Notes: a model not told the origin generated them from the sequence alone. A DNA stretch of 64,000 nucleotides from Streptosporangium album (GCF_014203795.1 NZ_JACHJU010000001.1:1178001-1242000); one strand, 5' to 3'. Shown: positions 45,964 through 55,187, numbered from the stretch's first letter. Translations and numbers: made by a program.

Positions 45964-46887
45964 ATGCAGGACAAACCCGATTTGGGCGCAACCGCACCTC
46001 TACCACGGGCCCGACGCCAGCCACCCACGGTGCGCCTGCGCCGCCTGGCAGCCAAGCTGCGCCACCTCCGCGAGGCGGCCGGACTTTCCCAGACCGAGGT
46101 AGCAGAGAAGACCGATGTCAACCTCGCCACGCTTCACCGCATCGAGACGGCCAAGACCAAGCCGCAACTTCGGACCCTCATCGCCCTGCTCGACGCATAC
46201 GGGATCACCGGCACCGAGCGCGCCGACCTGATCGCCCTCCAGAAGGAGGCCAAGCAGCGCGGCTGGCTGCACAGCTTCGATGCCGATCTTCCCGACCAGT
46301 ACACTGCTCTCATCGGCCTGGAAGCCGAAGCTCAGCAGGCCATCAACTACGAGTCGCTGTTCATCCCAGGTCTCCTGCAAACCGAGGACTATCTGCGAGC
46401 GATGATCCGTGGTGTGCGACCGACCGCTACAGACGAAGAGATCGAAACACGCGTCGCCGCACGCATGCAGCGGCAGGTTCTGTTGGAGGGCGACGCTCCT
46501 CTCCGACTATGGGCGATCCTGGACCAGGCCGCGCTGTGCCGGATGGTCGGGAACGAAGCCGTCATGCGTGACCAGTTCGCGCGTCTCGCCCAGCAGGCCC
46601 AACGTCCACACATCACTATTCAGGTCATCCCGTTTTCCGCTGGAGCCCACCCCGGAATGCCGGGCAGCTTCATCGTCCTGAAGTTCCCCGCACACGATCC
46701 TGATGTGATCTACATCGACAGCATGGCCGGCGACTTGTTCCTTGAGAAGGAAGAGGATATTCAGAGGTATAACGATATTTGTGAGCATCTTCGTGCGATA
46801 GCGCTCAGCCCTGCCGACACAGCCGCGCTCATCGCATCTCTAAGCGAAGATCACCAGTGGAAGGAAGCGCAGGATGCAGCAACCTGA
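45964..46887 (+). CDS. XRE-type regulator with DUF5753 domain
   Basis: This 307-residue protein has an N-terminal helix-turn-helix at about 25-80 (LRHLREAAGLSQTEVAEKTD, NLATLHRIETAKTKPQLRTL). A DUF5753 domain follows with YESLFIPGLLQTEDYLRAMI, LRLWAILDQAALCRMVGN, RPHITIQVIPFSAGAHPGMP and GSFIVLKFPAHDPDVIYID. This is the standard actinomycete partner of DUF397 proteins (WhiJ-like systems), which affect sporulation and antibiotic onset. The DUF397 gene overlaps its end by 14 bp. Confidence 0.93.
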   Translation: MQDKPDLGATAPLPRARRQPPTVRLRRLAAKLRHLREAAGLSQTEVAEKTDVNLATLHRIETAKTKPQLRTLIALLDAYGITGTERADLIALQKEAKQRGWLHSFDADLPDQYTALIGLEAEAQQAINYESLFIPGLLQTEDYLRAMIRGVRPTATDEEIETRVAARMQRQVLLEGDAPLRLWAILDQAALCRMVGNEAVMRDQFARLAQQAQRPHITIQVIPFSAGAHPGMPGSFIVLKFPAHDPDVIYIDSMAGDLFLEKEEDIQRYNDICEHLRAIALSPADTAALIASLSEDHQWKEAQDAAT

Positions 46888-47083
46888 CCTCTCAAAGGCA
46901 CACTGGTACAAGAGCACCCTCAGCGCCGATGGCGCGAGCTGCGTGGAAGTCGCCTTCGTCAAGGATGCCGTCGCTGTACGCGACACCAAAGACCGCGAGG
47001 GCGGCACGCTCGTGTTCCGCCGCGACGAGTGGGCGAACTTCATCGGAGGAATCAAGGCCGGCGGCTTCGACCGCCTTTCCTGA
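46874..47083 (+). CDS. DUF397 protein
   Basis: This 69-residue protein has the classic DUF397 layout: DLSKAHWYKSTLSADGASCV, EVAFVKDAVAVRDTKDREGG, TLVFRRDEWANFIGGIKAGG. It overlaps the XRE gene by 14 bp, so it is translationally coupled. It is thought to act with the XRE protein, which may bind or release it. Confidence 0.93.
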   Translation: MQQPDLSKAHWYKSTLSADGASCVEVAFVKDAVAVRDTKDREGGTLVFRRDEWANFIGGIKAGGFDRLS

Positions 47084-47366
47084 TCGACAGGTCCCCTTCC
47101 TGGATCACTGCCACCTTCCGGGGTGCGCCATCGCGTCGCGAAACGCGCACATCCCGGGATGACGCCGCAGCCGAGATCGCGCACCGGCTTTTGCCAGGAG
47201 CGCGACCAGCGACACCCCACGGAGAACGAGCCTGCCACCAGAGCCGCGAGGAGACTCTCCAGGACGCCGACGAGGGCGTGGGCCGCTCGTCCCGGTCGCG
47301 ATCTTCGCAGATCACATTCGTTAAAGGCCCGGCAAACAACGGAAGGCTTCGTTACGGTTACCCGCT

Positions 47367-47780
47367 GTGTCCGTAGACGTTGGCAGAAACCAGCTCCGTG
47401 CGAGTTTCGCCGCTCACCGGGACGCCTCACACGCTTTGGAGGAGGGTGCCTCCACGGCGCTGCTCCTCTTCTACAGCGTCGAGTGCGGGCTGAAGGCGAT
47501 CCTCCTCGATCGGCGTAATTGGCGATCCACCTCGGACTTGCCGAAACATCTCAAAAGCCACAATCTCCATGATCTCGCCAAGGAACTTCTTCTCCCCTCG
47601 CCGCTCTGCGAGCTGATGGTTGACTGCACCGGTCGGAAGGGGCCTGGGGAACGGGTGGCCTTCGGAGACCTGCACCAGGCCTGGAGGTACGGCCGAGCCC
47701 TGGAGAAGAAGGGCGAGGAGAGAGCCATAGCCGTGTTGCGCGAGCTTCTGGGCTGGTGTCAGCGAGAATTGAGAGTGTGA
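47367..47780 (+). CDS. HEPN-like protein preceding the KGGVGR ATPase
   Basis: This 137-residue all-helical protein has GASTALLLFYSVECGLKAIL then LPKHLKSHNLHDLAKEL and WRYGRALEKKGEERAIAVLR. The layout (buried helix with YxxECxLKAxL, then a HNLHDLAKEL helix) resembles HEPN-type domains found in toxins and defence proteins. The canonical RNase motif RX4-6H is not clearly present, so catalysis is uncertain. GTG is used as start with no clear ribosome-binding site. The stop is 2 bp before the start of the ATPase gene, so the two are one operon. Confidence 0.65.
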   Translation: MSVDVGRNQLRASFAAHRDASHALEEGASTALLLFYSVECGLKAILLDRRNWRSTSDLPKHLKSHNLHDLAKELLLPSPLCELMVDCTGRKGPGERVAFGDLHQAWRYGRALEKKGEERAIAVLRELLGWCQRELRV

Positions 47781-47782
47781 TC

Positions 47783-50509
47783 ATGCCGGAGCAGGAGATC
47801 AGGACCCCCGAGCACATCTACACCTGGGTCGATGTGGACGCCCATCTCGCGGCCATGGCAATCGACGGCCAGTGGCCGGACTGGCTCCACGAGTGCGACG
47901 CCTTCTGGGACGGCCTCGATGTGACGATCGCTCCGCACGCGCTGCCGCAGGAGGCCCTGTCGTGGCTGGGTGACGTGTTCGGGGTCGGCTCGACAATGCC
48001 CCATGAGGGCGAGACCGTTCTCCGGCTCGACGACGTCCCCGGTCACCCTTCCGCCAGGCTGCTCCCGATCTCGGTGCGTCAGCGGGAGTTCGAAACGCCC
48101 CGGCGGGAGCCCCGGTGGCGGGAGCGGCGCATCGTCCGCGGCCTCGGTGAGCCGCTCCCCCGGCCGGAGGCCCCGTTCCCCTGCAACGTGCGGATCGCGG
48201 CGCTGCACTCCTTCAAGGGCGGGGTGGGGCGGACCCTCCACGGGGTGGCTCTCGCCGACGCCGTCGCCCAGCGCGGCGATCGGGTGCTGCTGGTCGACGC
48301 CGACCTGGAGGCTCCAGGGATCACCTGGATGTTCGGCGCGCACGGCAGGCGTGTCGACTTCGGCTACGAGGACTTCCTGGCGCTGCTCCACTCCTCCGAG
48401 GACGGCCGTCCCGGCGACGCGGTGACGCTGGGCGCGGCCTACCTGCCGAACCAGATGATCGGCAACGTGGTCGTCATGCCCACCCGGCGCTCGCTGCGGG
48501 ACATCGCCCCGCCACGGCTCGAACCCACTGACCTGCTGACCCCGGACCGCTCGATCTACTACCTGACCGAATCCCTCGCCGAGCTCGCCGACCGGCTCGG
48601 CGCCCGGACGGTTCTGATCGACCTGCGTGCGGGAAGCAGCGAGCTCGCGGCTCCCGTACTGCTCGACCCGCGCGTCCAGCGGATCTTCGTCACCACCGTC
48701 AGCGACCAGGCGTTGTACGGCACCGTCCGCACCATCCAGGAGCTCGGCCGGCGCGCGCCGACGCGGGCCGACGACCCGGCGAGCGTGGCCGTCATCACCC
48801 AGTTCCGGCAGGAGGGCCACCGGGAGCTGGCAACCTCGGCCGCGACCATGCTCCGCGACGCGATCTCCGGGACGCTCGAACAGACCGCCCCGGAGGACGA
48901 GGACCGGACCGTCGACCGTGACGTCACGCTGGAGCCCATCTTCAGCGTGTTCCAGGATCGGCTGCTGGCGCTGCCCGCCTCCTGGGAGGCCGTCGTGGAG
49001 CTGGTCCGGCGCCAGCAGCTCGCACAGACGCTCGCGCCGCTCGTCGAAGGGCTCACCCCTCCGAAGGATGTGGTCCTCACCGATGGAGCACTTGCCACGG
49101 ATACGCTCTCCGTGGCGAAAACCGACGACCTCGCCTACCGGCGCGGAATCCTGAGCGGGTTCGCGGGTCGGCTGGCATATGCCGAGACGGCGGACGACAC
49201 GGACTTCCTGCCGACCGAGTCCCTGCGGAACATGCTCGCCTCCCACCGGACCGAGCCACCGCTGTGCGTGGTCACCGGAGCCAAGGGGTCGGGGAAGACC
49301 TTCACCCAACTCCAGATGTGCTTCCGGAAGACGTGGCGTGATTATGCGCGAGACGTCGGCGTTGAGAGCGTGACCCTGGACACCCTCCTGGCGCCGGTGC
49401 TCGTCTCCCAGAACCTCAGCGACTCCGCGCGTGAACGGATCAGCACGATCCAGCGAGATGCCTCCGCCTCACCGGACATCGAGCCCGCAACACAACGCGA
49501 ACTGCTCGATCTGATCGACGGCGCGCTGCGTTCGGAGCTGACCAATATGCAATGGCGGCGGATCTGGCTGACCTGTATGGCCCGGGCCGTGGGGATCGAC
49601 GCCTCCCCCGAGGACGTCGAGGAGAAACTGGTCGACTTCGGCTCCGCGAATACCAGGATCTTCCTGTTCGACGGGCTTGAGGATCTTCTTCAGGATCTCC
49701 TCGACAGCGACGTCCAGCGGCAGGCGCTCCGCGTCCTGCTCATCGACTGTCTCGACTGGCTGCGCAGCCTTCGGGGCAGACCGCTCGGCCTGGTGATCTT
49801 CGTCCGGCGCGATCTCGTCCAGTCGGCCATCCGGCAGAACTACGAGCACTTCTTCGCCCGGTACAGAGACTACGAGCTCAAGTGGAACCATTCCGAGGCC
49901 CTGCGGCTGGCCCTGTGGGTGGCGCAGCGTTCCGGAGCCCTTCAGGGCCTCACCCCCGAGGAGGTGGCCGCGGTGAAACCTCAAGGTCTCAGCGCGATGC
50001 TCCACCCACTCTGGGGAGAGAAGATGGGCTCTCCCAAGTCACGCGAGGCCCGCTCGGACGGATGGTTCCTGGCGGCGCTCTCCGACTTCACCGAGCAGAT
50101 CCAGGCACGCGACATCGTGATCTTCATCAAGGAGTCGGCCGCCTTCTCGGTGGAGGACAGCCGCTGGCCGACCCGCCTGCTCGCTCCGGCGGCGATGCGG
50201 AAGGCGCTCGTCCAGTGCAGCCTGGTGAAGATCCGCGCCATCACCGAGGAGAGCCCCCAGGTGGGCGAGCTGCTCAAGCACCTCGACGGCCTCACCTGGG
50301 AGAAGAAGAGAATCCCCTTCAGCCCCGAGACGGTCGAACTGTCCAACCAGAGCCTGGAACTCCTCGCGGCCAATGGAGTCGTCTTCCGCGAGGAGGACCA
50401 ATACTGGATCCCCGAGATCTTCCGCCACGGTCTCTCCTTCAAGGCCACCGGCCGGCCGAAGATCCTGGCGATCGCCAACCTCGTCCGCCAGCAGAACAAC
50501 CTCGACTGA
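47783..50509 (+). CDS. Two-P-loop ATPase: KGGVGR ParA/MinD-like domain plus STAND-like NTPase
   Basis: This 908-residue protein starts at ATG 47783. After about 130 residues of unknown sequence rich in Trp comes a deviant-Walker ATPase: ALHSFKGGVGRTLHGVALAD at about 140-160, VLLVDADLEAPG, and YLTESLAELADRLGARTVLI then DLRAGSSELA. It has Arg after the KGGVG, the so-called KGGVGR variant of ParA/MinD proteins. A second P-loop, VVTGAKGSGKT, lies at about 496-506, with Walker B NTRIFLFDGLEDLLQDLLDS near 626 and a VIFVRRDLVQSA sensor region, as in STAND NTPases. A helical, winged-helix-like C-terminus follows. There is no membrane segment. Such large ATPases with a HEPN-like gene are typical of anti-phage loci. 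The specific system is not one I recognise. Confidence 0.85.
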   Translation: MPEQEIRTPEHIYTWVDVDAHLAAMAIDGQWPDWLHECDAFWDGLDVTIAPHALPQEALSWLGDVFGVGSTMPHEGETVLRLDDVPGHPSARLLPISVRQREFETPRREPRWRERRIVRGLGEPLPRPEAPFPCNVRIAALHSFKGGVGRTLHGVALADAVAQRGDRVLLVDADLEAPGITWMFGAHGRRVDFGYEDFLALLHSSEDGRPGDAVTLGAAYLPNQMIGNVVVMPTRRSLRDIAPPRLEPTDLLTPDRSIYYLTESLAELADRLGARTVLIDLRAGSSELAAPVLLDPRVQRIFVTTVSDQALYGTVRTIQELGRRAPTRADDPASVAVITQFRQEGHRELATSAATMLRDAISGTLEQTAPEDEDRTVDRDVTLEPIFSVFQDRLLALPASWEAVVELVRRQQLAQTLAPLVEGLTPPKDVVLTDGALATDTLSVAKTDDLAYRRGILSGFAGRLAYAETADDTDFLPTESLRNMLASHRTEPPLCVVTGAKGSGKTFTQLQMCFRKTWRDYARDVGVESVTLDTLLAPVLVSQNLSDSARERISTIQRDASASPDIEPATQRELLDLIDGALRSELTNMQWRRIWLTCMARAVGIDASPEDVEEKLVDFGSANTRIFLFDGLEDLLQDLLDSDVQRQALRVLLIDCLDWLRSLRGRPLGLVIFVRRDLVQSAIRQNYEHFFARYRDYELKWNHSEALRLALWVAQRSGALQGLTPEEVAAVKPQGLSAMLHPLWGEKMGSPKSREARSDGWFLAALSDFTEQIQARDIVIFIKESAAFSVEDSRWPTRLLAPAAMRKALVQCSLVKIRAITEESPQVGELLKHLDGLTWEKKRIPFSPETVELSNQSLELLAANGVVFREEDQYWIPEIFRHGLSFKATGRPKILAIANLVRQQNNLD

Positions 50510-50526
50510 CAGACGGAGCCTCTCTG

Positions 50527-50742
50527 ATGCCACAGCGTCGACAGAGCCGACAGGAGCTGAGCGACCTCATCGATGAGATCCAACTCGTCCCCCTCATCCG
50601 GGAACGACTCGCCGACTCGGCGGCCGGCCGCGATCTCACCCTGGAGGAAGTCGCCGACTCCCTCGGAATAAAGATCGAGGAGCGCGACACCGGTCCCTCG
50701 GGCGGACACGAACCGGGGGGCACGTGGGCCGGCCGAACCTGA
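50527..50742 (+). CDS. Small helical protein, third gene of the ATPase cassette
   Basis: This 71-residue protein starts at ATG 50527, 17 bp after the ATPase stop, with GGAG upstream. It reads SRQELSDLIDEIQLVPLIRE then LTLEEVADSLGIKIEERDTG, so helices with a possible short HTH, then a Gly-rich tail. It has no known family. Tight spacing places it in the same operon. Confidence 0.6.
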   Translation: MPQRRQSRQELSDLIDEIQLVPLIRERLADSAAGRDLTLEEVADSLGIKIEERDTGPSGGHEPGGTWAGRT

Positions 50743-50929
50743 AGTGCCTCTCTCACGCCGCTGTCAGAACCACGGCCCCGGCATGTTGAGGATTTGATCG
50801 GGTTTGATTCTTTGCGTGTGACCGGTGCCGACCTTCGCGGCCGGTAATCTCTGCCCCAATCCGGGCATGAGAGGGGGCACGACTCCCCAAGATCGGGGTT
50901 CTCACACCAACCGATCTCCAGGGGGAATC

Positions 50930-52249
50930 GTGCCCGCTGCCGCCCTATCATCGCCGACCAGCCCCGCCCGAGGTGCCGGCTTGGGTCATGACGTGCCATC
51001 CGGTCGTGGTGGTGAGGGCGGGCTGAGGGCGCGATTCCGGGTTATCTGTGACAAACGGGCCGTCTACAACACGCTGCATTCCCTGGAGTCGATTTTGGCG
51101 GTGGCCGCGTTCGGTACGGCGACGGTGGGAGGGGACACGGTGACCGCGATCAGCCGGATCCGGGCCGCGTTGCTGCGCGCCGGTGTGCTGCGGGCGGTCA
51201 TCGCGCTGCCACCGGGATGTGCGCCCCCACACAGCGTCGCGCTGCATCTGTGGGTGCTGCGAGCGCCCGATGGGAGCGGTGTCGATCCGGGTTCGGAGGT
51301 CCTCCTGGTGGACGCCGCCAGCACGCAGCCGGAGGTGACCGGGAGGGCGCAGCGGACGGGCAGAGCGGGGATCGACTGGCCGCTCCTGCGCAGGAGCGTG
51401 CTGTCGGCCGTACGGACGGAGGGCGGCCCCGGGGACCAGACGTGCGCCTGCGTTTCCCGACCGGTGATCGAACTGCTGGACGACGAGATCGACCTTACCC
51501 CGGCCCGGCACGTCCCCGACATCGCGGCGGCGGGTCTGGGCTTGCGACGGTCGTGGGCCCGGTTCGGCGCCCTGCTCGACGAACTGCATGACCTCACCAC
51601 GACGCTGTCCCAACTCGAACTGAACGCCGAGGACGGCCCCGACCAGGGCGCGGTGACCGTAAGCGACCTGGCGCGGGCTGGGGCGCTCTCTCTGCGGACC
51701 GGTCAGCATCCGGCGGACGACACGGTGCTCACCGGTGACGCGCCCGCGGATGCCGTACCAGTCCTCACGGTCTCCGACGTGCTGGCCGGTGGCAGACCGC
51801 CCGGCTGGCTGCCGGCACAGGAAGCCTCGGAAGGGGGGAAAAGGGGCATCCTCACGGTGACCGCTCCCGGGGAGGTGGTGATCGTCGGTGCCTACCGGGC
51901 GTTCGACGCCTGGGTGGACGTCGACGCCCCCACGGTGCTGGGCCCGCAGCTCTTCGCCGTGCGGGTGGACCCCGCCCTGCTCGACCCATGGTTCCTGGCG
52001 GGCTGCCTACGGGCCCCCACCAACGCGAGGCGGGCGGGCACTCACGCGTCGTCGTCCTCTCGGGTCGACATTCGCAGGCTTCAGGTCCTGCGGATTCCCC
52101 TTGAGGAGCAGCGCCGATACGGCGAGGCGTTCCGGAGACTGTCGGCCTTCGAACGATCGCTACGGGAAGCGGGGACGGTGGGCAGGGAGCTGGTCGGCGG
52201 CATGATCGACGGCCTGTCGACTGGAAAGCTGCCACGCCGCCGAGGGTGA
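50930..52249 (+). pseudogene. Chimeric ORF: transposase-like N-terminus fused to N6-DNA methylase C-terminal part
   Basis: The open frame has 439 codons from GTG 50930, with AGGGGG upstream. The first ~74 residues contain NTLHSLESILAVAAFGTATV then GGDTVTAIS, which resembles the N-terminal region of ISAs1-type transposases. From about 51152 (IRAALLRAGVLRAVIALPPG, then CAPPHSVALHLWVLRAP) it is the downstream half of an actinobacterial N-6 DNA methylase with a specificity-like tail: TVSDLARAGALSLRTGQHP, DPALLDPWFLAGCLRAPTNA, RVDIRRLQVLRIPLEEQRRY. The methylase SAM-binding and NPPF motifs are absent, so methylation is not possible. It is probably a recombination scar that still happens to be open. 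Confidence 0.65.
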
Positions 52250-52446
52250 GTGGCGACGGACGGTATACGAGGCCAGAGGTTCCGGCCACCTCGGCAGGCG
52301 TTCCCTCGGCGCTCCGCTGTGGGACGGACCGCATACGGAGGGTCGCGGAACCATCACCGTCTGGGATGTGACACCGTGGACATGTATCTCATGAACCGCA
52401 TACGCCACCTCCACCACGGGGGATGCCGGCGCGAAGAGGAGAGATC

Positions 52447-52866
52447 ATGTCGAAACCGCCGCTTCCCGAGGAAGCAGTCGCCATGCTGAGGAAGCCGAAC
52501 CACGCCGTCATCGCGACGCTCCGGCCCGACGGCCAGCCGGTGTCCACGGCCACCTGGTATCTCTGGGACGACGGCCGGATCCTGGTCAACATGGACGAGG
52601 GCCGCAAGCGGCTGGACCACCTGCGCAACGATCCCCGGGTCACGCTCACCGTGCTCGACAAGGACGACTGGTACACGCACATCAGCATCATCGGGCACGT
52701 CGCCGACATACGTGACGACAAGGATCTGACCGACATCGACCGGCTGGCCCAGCAGTACCTCGGGAAGCCTTACCCGCAGCGGGACCGCGACCGGGTCAGC
52801 GCCTGGATCGAGATCGACAGCTGGCACGGCTGGGGCACGTTCAAGGACAGCAGCCAGCCCGGCTGA
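52447..52866 (+). CDS. F420/flavin-dependent PPOX-class oxidoreductase
   Basis: This 139-residue split-barrel protein starts at ATG 52447 with AGAGGAGAG upstream. It reads LPEEAVAMLRKPNHAVIATL, RPDGQPVSTATWYLWDDGRI, LDHLRNDPRVTLTVLDKDDW, YTHISIIGHVADIRDDKDLT, and YPQRDRDRVSAWIEIDSWHG. This is the pattern of the F420-binding branch of the pyridoxamine-phosphate-oxidase superfamily common in actinobacteria. The physiological substrate is unknown. It stands alone. Confidence 0.9.
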   Translation: MSKPPLPEEAVAMLRKPNHAVIATLRPDGQPVSTATWYLWDDGRILVNMDEGRKRLDHLRNDPRVTLTVLDKDDWYTHISIIGHVADIRDDKDLTDIDRLAQQYLGKPYPQRDRDRVSAWIEIDSWHGWGTFKDSSQPG

Positions 52867-52954
52867 CGCCCACGGCCCGGCCGGGCGTCGGTGCGCGGGG
52901 ATCGTGGGAGCGACGGGATCGAGCAGGGGTGCCGCCGCCGGTCGACGTACCGGG

Positions 52955-54514
52955 TCAGCGGTCGCTGAGGCCCGCGAGGATCGCCCGCACCTCCGCCACG
53001 TCCGCGTGCTGCGAGCCGTACATCCGCTCCAGGTCCGGCAGCAGGCCGACCAGCGTGTCCTTCGCCCGCGCCCTGTTGCCCGAACCGAACTCCATCAGCC
53101 CGATCTGGCACCGCAGTTCGAGGATCCGCTCCCGGTCGGCGCCGAAGCGCCTCTCGTCGTCCAGGAGCCGGCGGAGCTGGGCCAGGGCGAGGTCGGTCTC
53201 CCCCACCGCCGCGTGGCAGTTGGCCTCCATCAACCGGCACCGCAGGGCGAGGTTGTTGTGCGGTCCCTCCACCGCGGCGACGTCGGCCGCCAGCCGCTGG
53301 AACTCGGGCGCCGCGCGGCGGTAGTCCCCGGCGAGGAAGAGGGCCTCGGCGAGCTCGATCCGCAGGTCGACCACCTCGGAGCTCGCGGGACCGAACGAAC
53401 CGGCGGCCAGGCCCACGAGCTCGGCCAGCACGTCTGCCGCCTGGCCGAAACGGGAGGCCGCCTTGAGCTTCTCCGCCTCCTTGCGGGCGCGTTCGATGTC
53501 GTCGCGCCCGATCTGCGCCAGCCCCCCGGCGTGCCTGATCCGTGCCGGCCGCATCGGGTAGGCAGGCCGCCGGTCGCCGTCCGGCGGTGGGGAGGTCATG
53601 CGTCCGACGACGGTGGCGTACATCCGCACCGGGTGGGGCGTGTCCAGGTTCACGTAGCCGGGGAAGGACGGCAGCTCGTGGCAGAAGTCCAGGAGCCGCT
53701 CGTAGACGACGTCCGCGCTGCGCGGCCGTTTCTCCGGTTTCTTGGCGAGCAGTCCCAGGACGAGCCGTTCCAGCCCTTCGGGGACGTCGCGCCGCCTGGT
53801 GCGCAGCGGCCGGGGCGAGGCGTCGGTGTGGTTGCGCATCGTGGCCAGCGCCGTGGGTGCGGCGAACTGGTTGTCCCCGGCGAGCATCTCGTCCAGGATC
53901 ACGCCGAGCGAGTAGAGGTCGCTCTGCGGGCCGGCCGCCCCGGTCAGGGCCTGCTCGGGGGCCATGTACGACGGTGTGCCGAGCACCTCGCCCGTCCCCG
54001 TGATCGTCGTCGTGTCCGTGGAGGCGAGCGCGGCGGCGATGCCGAAGTCGAGGACCTTGACCGTGCCGTCGGGGCAGAGCATCAGGTTGCCCGGCTTGAG
54101 GTCCCGGTGGACCAGGGAGTCGGCGTGGGCCACGGCCAGGACCGAGCACACCTGGGCGGCGATCGCCACGGCCCAGGCGATGGGCACCTGGGTCTCGTCG
54201 AGCAGCGCGGAGATGGGGCATCCCCTGACGAGCTGCATGACCATGTAGAGGTCGTCGCCGTACGGCCCGCAGTCGTAGACGGTTGGCACCCCCGGGTGTT
54301 CCAGCCGGGCCGTGATGCGTGACTCGCGCACGAACCGTCTGGCCAGGTCCTCGTCCGGCCGGCCATCGGGAAATCTATCGAGTTTGATGAATTTGATGGC
54401 GATCTGCCGGTCCAGGCGGTTGTCGTAGCCGAACCAGACCTCTCCCATTCCGCCGGAACGGCGGGAGCGGGGATCCAGCTCGTAACGGCCATCGATGATC
54501 GCCCCTCTGCTCAC
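52955..54514 (-). CDS. Cytosolic Ser/Thr protein kinase with TPR-like C-terminus
   Basis: This 519-residue protein starts at GTG 54514. The kinase domain (about 10-275) has RRSGGMGEVWFGYDNRLDRQ, IAIKFIKLD (catalytic Lys), SLVHRDLKPGNLMLCPDG, VKVLDFGIAAALAS and GTPSYMAPEQALTG. No transmembrane segment follows. The C-terminal third is helical TPR-type sequence (RFGQAADVLAELVGLAAGSF, LFLAGDYRRAAPEFQRLAAD, DLALAQLRRLLDDERRFGAD), a likely protein-binding module that selects substrates. Upstream and on the same strand lies a short WD40-like protein gene. Confidence 0.93.
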   Translation of the reverse strand: MSRGAIIDGRYELDPRSRRSGGMGEVWFGYDNRLDRQIAIKFIKLDRFPDGRPDEDLARRFVRESRITARLEHPGVPTVYDCGPYGDDLYMVMQLVRGCPISALLDETQVPIAWAVAIAAQVCSVLAVAHADSLVHRDLKPGNLMLCPDGTVKVLDFGIAAALASTDTTTITGTGEVLGTPSYMAPEQALTGAAGPQSDLYSLGVILDEMLAGDNQFAAPTALATMRNHTDASPRPLRTRRRDVPEGLERLVLGLLAKKPEKRPRSADVVYERLLDFCHELPSFPGYVNLDTPHPVRMYATVVGRMTSPPPDGDRRPAYPMRPARIRHAGGLAQIGRDDIERARKEAEKLKAASRFGQAADVLAELVGLAAGSFGPASSEVVDLRIELAEALFLAGDYRRAAPEFQRLAADVAAVEGPHNNLALRCRLMEANCHAAVGETDLALAQLRRLLDDERRFGADRERILELRCQIGLMEFGSGNRARAKDTLVGLLPDLERMYGSQHADVAEVRAILAGLSDR

Positions 54515-54676
54515 AACAACCCACTCCCGGAAAAGGAGATCCTTTGTCAGGAAAAATTTATAAATTTACCGGGAAAAAAGTACAGGATTATCCAGCGTAG
54601 CGTGGACACGATTCCGCCCGCGGGTGAAATACCCTTGGCCGGAGCGGGTCCGCGCTGATCCCGGCGAGGTCCCAGG

Positions 54677-55141
54677 TCATCGCCCCCACCTGGGGGTTGC
54701 GACCGTCGCGGTCCGGCCGTCCGCGTCCAACGCCACCGCATTCACCTCATTGCCGGGCACATCGAGAGCGGCCACCTGGACCGGATGGGAGGGGTCCGTC
54801 ACATCCCATACATCCGCACCACGCCTGCTGCCGGTCACCGCCGTGCGCCCGTCGGCGCTCAACGCCGCCGCCTCGACATCGTCGGTGCCGGGCAGGGGGC
54901 CTCGGCGCTCGGAGATCACGGAATCCACCAGGGCGGACCATATGTGAGCATCCGGATGGATACGCATCGCGATCAGGCCCGGGAGCACGGCATCGAATTG
55001 CTTGACGCCCCGGAGCTCCGCGCCATGGAGCGCCGGTTCCCTGGCGCTCGCGATGCGCGTCACCTCGCGCTGACGGACCGCCTCGACAAGGGCGGCACAC
55101 AACACGACCACCAGAGCGAGAAGCAAGCGAACGCGCGTCAT
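54677..55141 (-). CDS. Short membrane-anchored WD40-like protein, possibly truncated
   Basis: This 154-residue product begins with a hydrophobic signal or anchor (RVRLLLALVVVLCAALVEAV) followed by VTRIASAREPALHGAELRGV. It then has one to two WD40-type units (VEAAALSADGRTAVTGSRRG then ADVWDV, and VNAVALDADGRTATVATPRW) and stops. Family members continue for many repeats, so this is likely the start of a WD40 kinase-associated protein cut by a deletion. It lies 160 bp upstream of the kinase gene on the same strand. Confidence 0.6.
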   Translation of the reverse strand: MTRVRLLLALVVVLCAALVEAVRQREVTRIASAREPALHGAELRGVKQFDAVLPGLIAMRIHPDAHIWSALVDSVISERRGPLPGTDDVEAAALSADGRTAVTGSRRGADVWDVTDPSHPVQVAALDVPGNEVNAVALDADGRTATVATPRWGR

Positions 55142-55187
55142 GCGCAGACCCTAGTCGGAGGAGCTCGGGCTTGGTCATTCCAGCGCT

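Noticed and set aside
54536..54580. AT-rich palindromic stretch upstream of the TPR kinase gene as an operator
   Set aside because: AAATTTATAAATTT is palindromic mainly by base composition; it may just be a promoter region.
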